A DNA stretch of 7,046 nucleotides, taken from positions 1-7,046 of the forward strand of contig JAEXTI010000382.1 in the NCBI GenBank assembly GCA_023406965.1, written 5' to 3'. Below are positions 4,907-7,046 of the stretch, piece after piece. The position numbers and the translations under genes were made by a program. Origin of the DNA: Chloroflexota bacterium. Its GTDB lineage: Bacteria > Chloroflexota > Anaerolineae > Anaerolineales > Anaerolineaceae. The notes below the pieces were generated by a model. That model was not told the origin of the DNA. It was given only the letters and a program-made list of their open reading frames with translations, and searched no databases. Within the stretch, counting starts at the first letter, position 1; each line of letters starts with the position of its first letter.

Positions 4907-6262
4907 CTATTGTACCTGTTCGGCGCGGCGCAGCCCGGCCAATCCACGCCAGGTCATCAACCCCACGGTGACGATGAAGTAAGCGCTGAGCAGCCCGGCC
5001 TGGGCCAGGTAGCCCGCCGCGGGCAGGATCAGGAAACAAGCCGTCACCTTGGCCAGCATCGCAAAAAAACTGACCCACAAGGCAAAGCTAGTTTTTCCCT
5101 GGGCCAGAAGCAGCGAGCGGTTCCAGAACAAAATATTCGCCACGCCGTAGCCAATCAGCAAAACAAGCAGGATGGGGAAAGCGGGCAGATAGGAGGCGTC
5201 GTAGACATTGAACACCTTACCAAAGATCAACCAATCGCCAAACAGAACCTGCCTGCCCAAAAGCAGCAGCCCCACCACCACCGCGCCGGTCCAGCCGGCG
5301 GCGATGAGTGTCACCCGGCGCAGCAGACTGCGCAGACGCTCCCACTGCCGGGCGGCGTAGGCGCGGGTCAGTTCGGGATAAGTGGTGCTGATAAAGGGGT
5401 TGATGGGCATGACAATCAGTTGGATGACCGCCAGGGCTACCTTGTAATACCCGGCAATATCGTTGCCGAAGAAGAAACCGACGAAGGGCACCTCGCTGTC
5501 GCGGGCCACCAGGTTGATAGTCCCGCTGACGTTGGTGCTAAAAGCAAAGCGAGCCATGCCACGCCAATCCGGTAGCAGGCTGAGCGGCGCGCGCCACCAA
5601 TCCGCACCCAGGGTGCGCGGCAGCCAATAAAGCGCCACCGCCAGCGGACCGATGCCCAGGATAGCCTTACCAATCAGGTAAGCCATGAGGATTTCAAGCA
5701 GCCCGCCACCACTCAAGGCAATGCCCACTAACAGCCCTGCCACCAGCAGGCTCTGCACCAGGTTGATTACGCCTTGAGAGCGGAAGTGCCCGGTGACTTG
5801 CAGCACCCCCGTAGCGGTCTCGGCCACCAGATGAGCCAGGATGGTTACGCCGTAGAGCAGGTACAGGGGCGCCAGGGCTGGATCGCGGGTGAGCAGGCGC
5901 GCTGCAATGGGCGCCAGCAAAGCCAGCACGCCAAAGGCCAGCAAACTGGCGCCGCCTTCAGCCAGCGCCGCCGCCTTGATGACCGCCCCCGCGCGGCGTT
6001 TGTCGCCCCGTTCCAGGGCCTCGCCAAAGTAGCGCACCACCGCCTCGCTCATGCGGAACGAAAGCAAGCGGTTGATGTCGGTGACAAAACCGGTGAGGAT
6101 GCCCAGCGCGCCAAATTGCCCCGCCCCCAGCAGGTTGGCGGTGACAATATTCATCACCGCTGCCACCACCTGTCCAATGAACAGGGAGGAGGAATTGCGC
6201 ACCACCCGCCTCAGCAGGAGGTCTTGCGTCCAGCTTCGCAGGCGGGTGGAGAAAGAACTCAT
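4907..6262 (-). CDS. Wzx-type polysaccharide flippase (MOP superfamily)
   Basis: This 451-residue integral membrane protein has about 12 hydrophobic helices and the pattern of oligosaccharide flippases, which turn lipid-linked glycan units over the cytoplasmic membrane. Near the N-terminus is NSSSLFIGQVVAAVMNIVTA (23-42), followed by LLGAGQFGALGIL, the usual first helix pair. The centre has the typical second-half start, FSTNVSGTINLVARDSEVPF (241-260), then FFGNDIAGYYKVALAV (264-279) and TYPELTRAY (294-302). Helices continue to about 436. The ATG at 6260-6262 overlaps the epimerase TGA (ATGA), and the recognisable family sequence begins soon after it; an upstream in-frame start at 6355 would lie wholly inside the epimerase. 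It has no clear Shine-Dalgarno, so translation is probably coupled. Neighbouring epimerase and glycosyltransferase genes support surface-glycan export; the substrate is unknown. Confidence 0.9.
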   Translation of the reverse strand: MSSFSTRLRSWTQDLLLRRVVRNSSSLFIGQVVAAVMNIVTANLLGAGQFGALGILTGFVTDINRLLSFRMSEAVVRYFGEALERGDKRRAGAVIKAAALAEGGASLLAFGVLALLAPIAARLLTRDPALAPLYLLYGVTILAHLVAETATGVLQVTGHFRSQGVINLVQSLLVAGLLVGIALSGGGLLEILMAYLIGKAILGIGPLAVALYWLPRTLGADWWRAPLSLLPDWRGMARFAFSTNVSGTINLVARDSEVPFVGFFFGNDIAGYYKVALAVIQLIVMPINPFISTTYPELTRAYAARQWERLRSLLRRVTLIAAGWTGAVVVGLLLLGRQVLFGDWLIFGKVFNVYDASYLPAFPILLVLLIGYGVANILFWNRSLLLAQGKTSFALWVSFFAMLAKVTACFLILPAAGYLAQAGLLSAYFIVTVGLMTWRGLAGLRRAEQVQ

Positions 6263-7046
6263 GCGGTAACGATCTGGCTGGCCCAGTCGCGCTCGGCCAG
6301 GTACCATTCGACCAGGCGGCGCATGCCTTCCTCCAGGCCCACCTGGGCTTCCCATCCCAACAGGCTGCGGGCCTTGCTCACGTCGGCCTGGTTGGCCAGC
6401 ATGTCAGCCTTGTGAGCGGTGTGGTGCACCACCTCGGCGCGCTCGCCCAGCAGTTCTTCAAGCCGCCCGATCATTTCATTCATGGTGATGACCTCGTGCC
6501 CGCCCAGGTTGATGATCTCATACCCCACCCGCTTGAGGCCCAGGATGGTGCCGCGGGCGATGTCGTCCAGGTAGGTGAAACCGCGGGACTGGTTGCCGTC
6601 GCCGTTCAAATGCACGGGGCGGCCTTCCTTGATCCACTGCGTGAAGCGGAACATAACCATATCGGGCCGCCCGGCCGGGCCGTAAACGGTGAAGTAGCGA
6701 AACACGGTCACGTCGATGCCATAAAGGAAGTGGTACGAATGGCACATGGCCTCGGCGCCCTTCTTGCTGGCGGCGTATGGCTGCAAAACCCGGTCGCTGT
6801 TGGCCGTCTCCGGGGTGGGCAGAGGCGCGTCGTTACCGTAGATGCTGGAAGTGGAAGCCAGAATGAACTTGGGAATCTCATAGCGGCGGCAGGCTTCCAG
6901 CAGGTTGAGCGTGCCAGTTGTGTTGGTGTCGACGAAAATCCACGGGTTCTCGACCGAAGCGCGCACCCCGGCGCGGGCCGCCAGGTTAAAGATGGCATCG
7001 TAGCGCGGGCCGGACTCGAACAGGCGCTCCAGGCCAGGCCGGTCGC
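6259..7046 (-). CDS. NAD-dependent nucleotide-sugar epimerase, UDP-glucuronate 4-epimerase-like (5' partial)
   Basis: The reading frame is open to the window edge: 261 residues are visible and roughly 60 N-terminal ones, including the GxxGxxG nucleotide loop, should lie beyond 7046. It is an extended short-chain dehydrogenase. Visible are FNLAARAGVRASVENP (19-34), the Ser/Thr catalytic strand ASTSSIYG (63-70), and the catalytic YAASK (Tyr90, Lys94). RYFTVYGPAGRPDM (116-129), followed by FRFTQWIKEGRP, is strikingly like UDP-glucuronate 4-epimerases, and FTYLDDI (156-162) is a standard family motif. These enzymes invert C4 of UDP-glucuronate to give UDP-galacturonate, but UDP-glucose/GlcNAc epimerases or dehydratases of the same superfamily cannot be excluded. 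A GTG at 6964-6966 is an internal codon, not the start. It is the first visible gene of the glycan block and overlaps the flippase gene by 4 nt. Confidence 0.9.
   Translation of the reverse strand, partial: DRPGLERLFESGPRYDAIFNLAARAGVRASVENPWIFVDTNTTGTLNLLEACRRYEIPKFILASTSSIYGNDAPLPTPETANSDRVLQPYAASKKGAEAMCHSYHFLYGIDVTVFRYFTVYGPAGRPDMVMFRFTQWIKEGRPVHLNGDGNQSRGFTYLDDIARGTILGLKRVGYEIINLGGHEVITMNEMIGRLEELLGERAEVVHHTAHKADMLANQADVSKARSLLGWEAQVGLEEGMRRLVEWYLAERDWASQIVTA

Noticed and set aside
4908..4913. TACAAT on the minus strand as a -10 for the GT4 gene
   Set aside because: It lies in the last codons of the flippase, has no -35 partner and sits only about 5 nt from the ATG; it is explained by coding sequence.
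3862..4971. Long plus-strand open frame (369 codons) opposite the GT4 gene
   Set aside because: It is antisense to a clearly recognised glycosyltransferase, its translation is rich in Gln, His, Arg and Pro with no domain, and such shadow frames are common in GC-rich coding DNA.
4835..5575. Plus-strand open frame (246 codons) opposite the flippase
   Set aside because: It has low-complexity Gln/His/Gly-rich composition and lies antisense to a well-supported membrane protein; no ribosome site or domain supports it.
5774..6415. Plus-strand open frame (213 codons) across the flippase/epimerase junction
   Set aside because: It runs antisense to two recognised genes, has shadow-like composition and shows no family motif.

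Overview
The window reads as two head-to-tail gene blocks, all on the minus strand, from a GC-rich bacterium. The coding DNA is clearly GC-rich, while the gene-free left margin is noticeably AT-richer. No rRNA, tRNA, CRISPR array, integrase or transposase is visible. The style of the TyrA-like and phosphoribosyltransferase proteins makes me think of Chloroflexota (Anaerolineae-like), but this is recall of family resemblance, not a demonstrated assignment.

Right block (about 7046 down to 2262): four tightly packed genes for a cell-surface glycan. In transcription order they are a nucleotide-sugar epimerase most like UDP-glucuronate 4-epimerase (5' end cut by the window edge), a Wzx-type flippase of the MOP superfamily, a GT4-type cytoplasmic glycosyltransferase, and a 500-residue polytopic membrane protein that could be a GT-C type glycosyltransferase or a polymerase/ligase. 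Junctions are an ATGA overlap followed by two gaps of only 4 nt, so this is very probably one transcript. A coherent reading is: the epimerase makes a sugar donor, the GT4 enzyme builds the lipid-linked unit, the flippase moves it across the membrane, and the membrane protein acts on the outer face.

The 116-nt gap at 2146-2261 holds a perfect 15-bp palindrome just after the glycan block, then a TATAAT -10 element and a good Shine-Dalgarno for the next block.

Left block (2145 down to 323): a TyrA-like NAD(P)-dependent dehydrogenase that lacks the usual prephenate dehydrogenase active-site His motif, a small UPF0213/YhbQ-like GIY-YIG protein, and an Apt/Xpt-like phosphoribosyltransferase. Spacings are 5 and 12 nt, so this also looks like an operon. 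The three proteins do not form a textbook pathway. A GC-rich hairpin at 265-297 lies just past its end.

The left margin (1-322) carries no confident gene. It contains nested inverted repeats, three CGTAGG direct repeats at an exact 11-nt period, and an open plus-strand frame from the window edge to 150 that may or may not be the end of a gene. I see no convincing new defence or mobile system. The best leads are the active-site-altered TyrA-like protein with its unusual partners, and the 11-nt repeat array.
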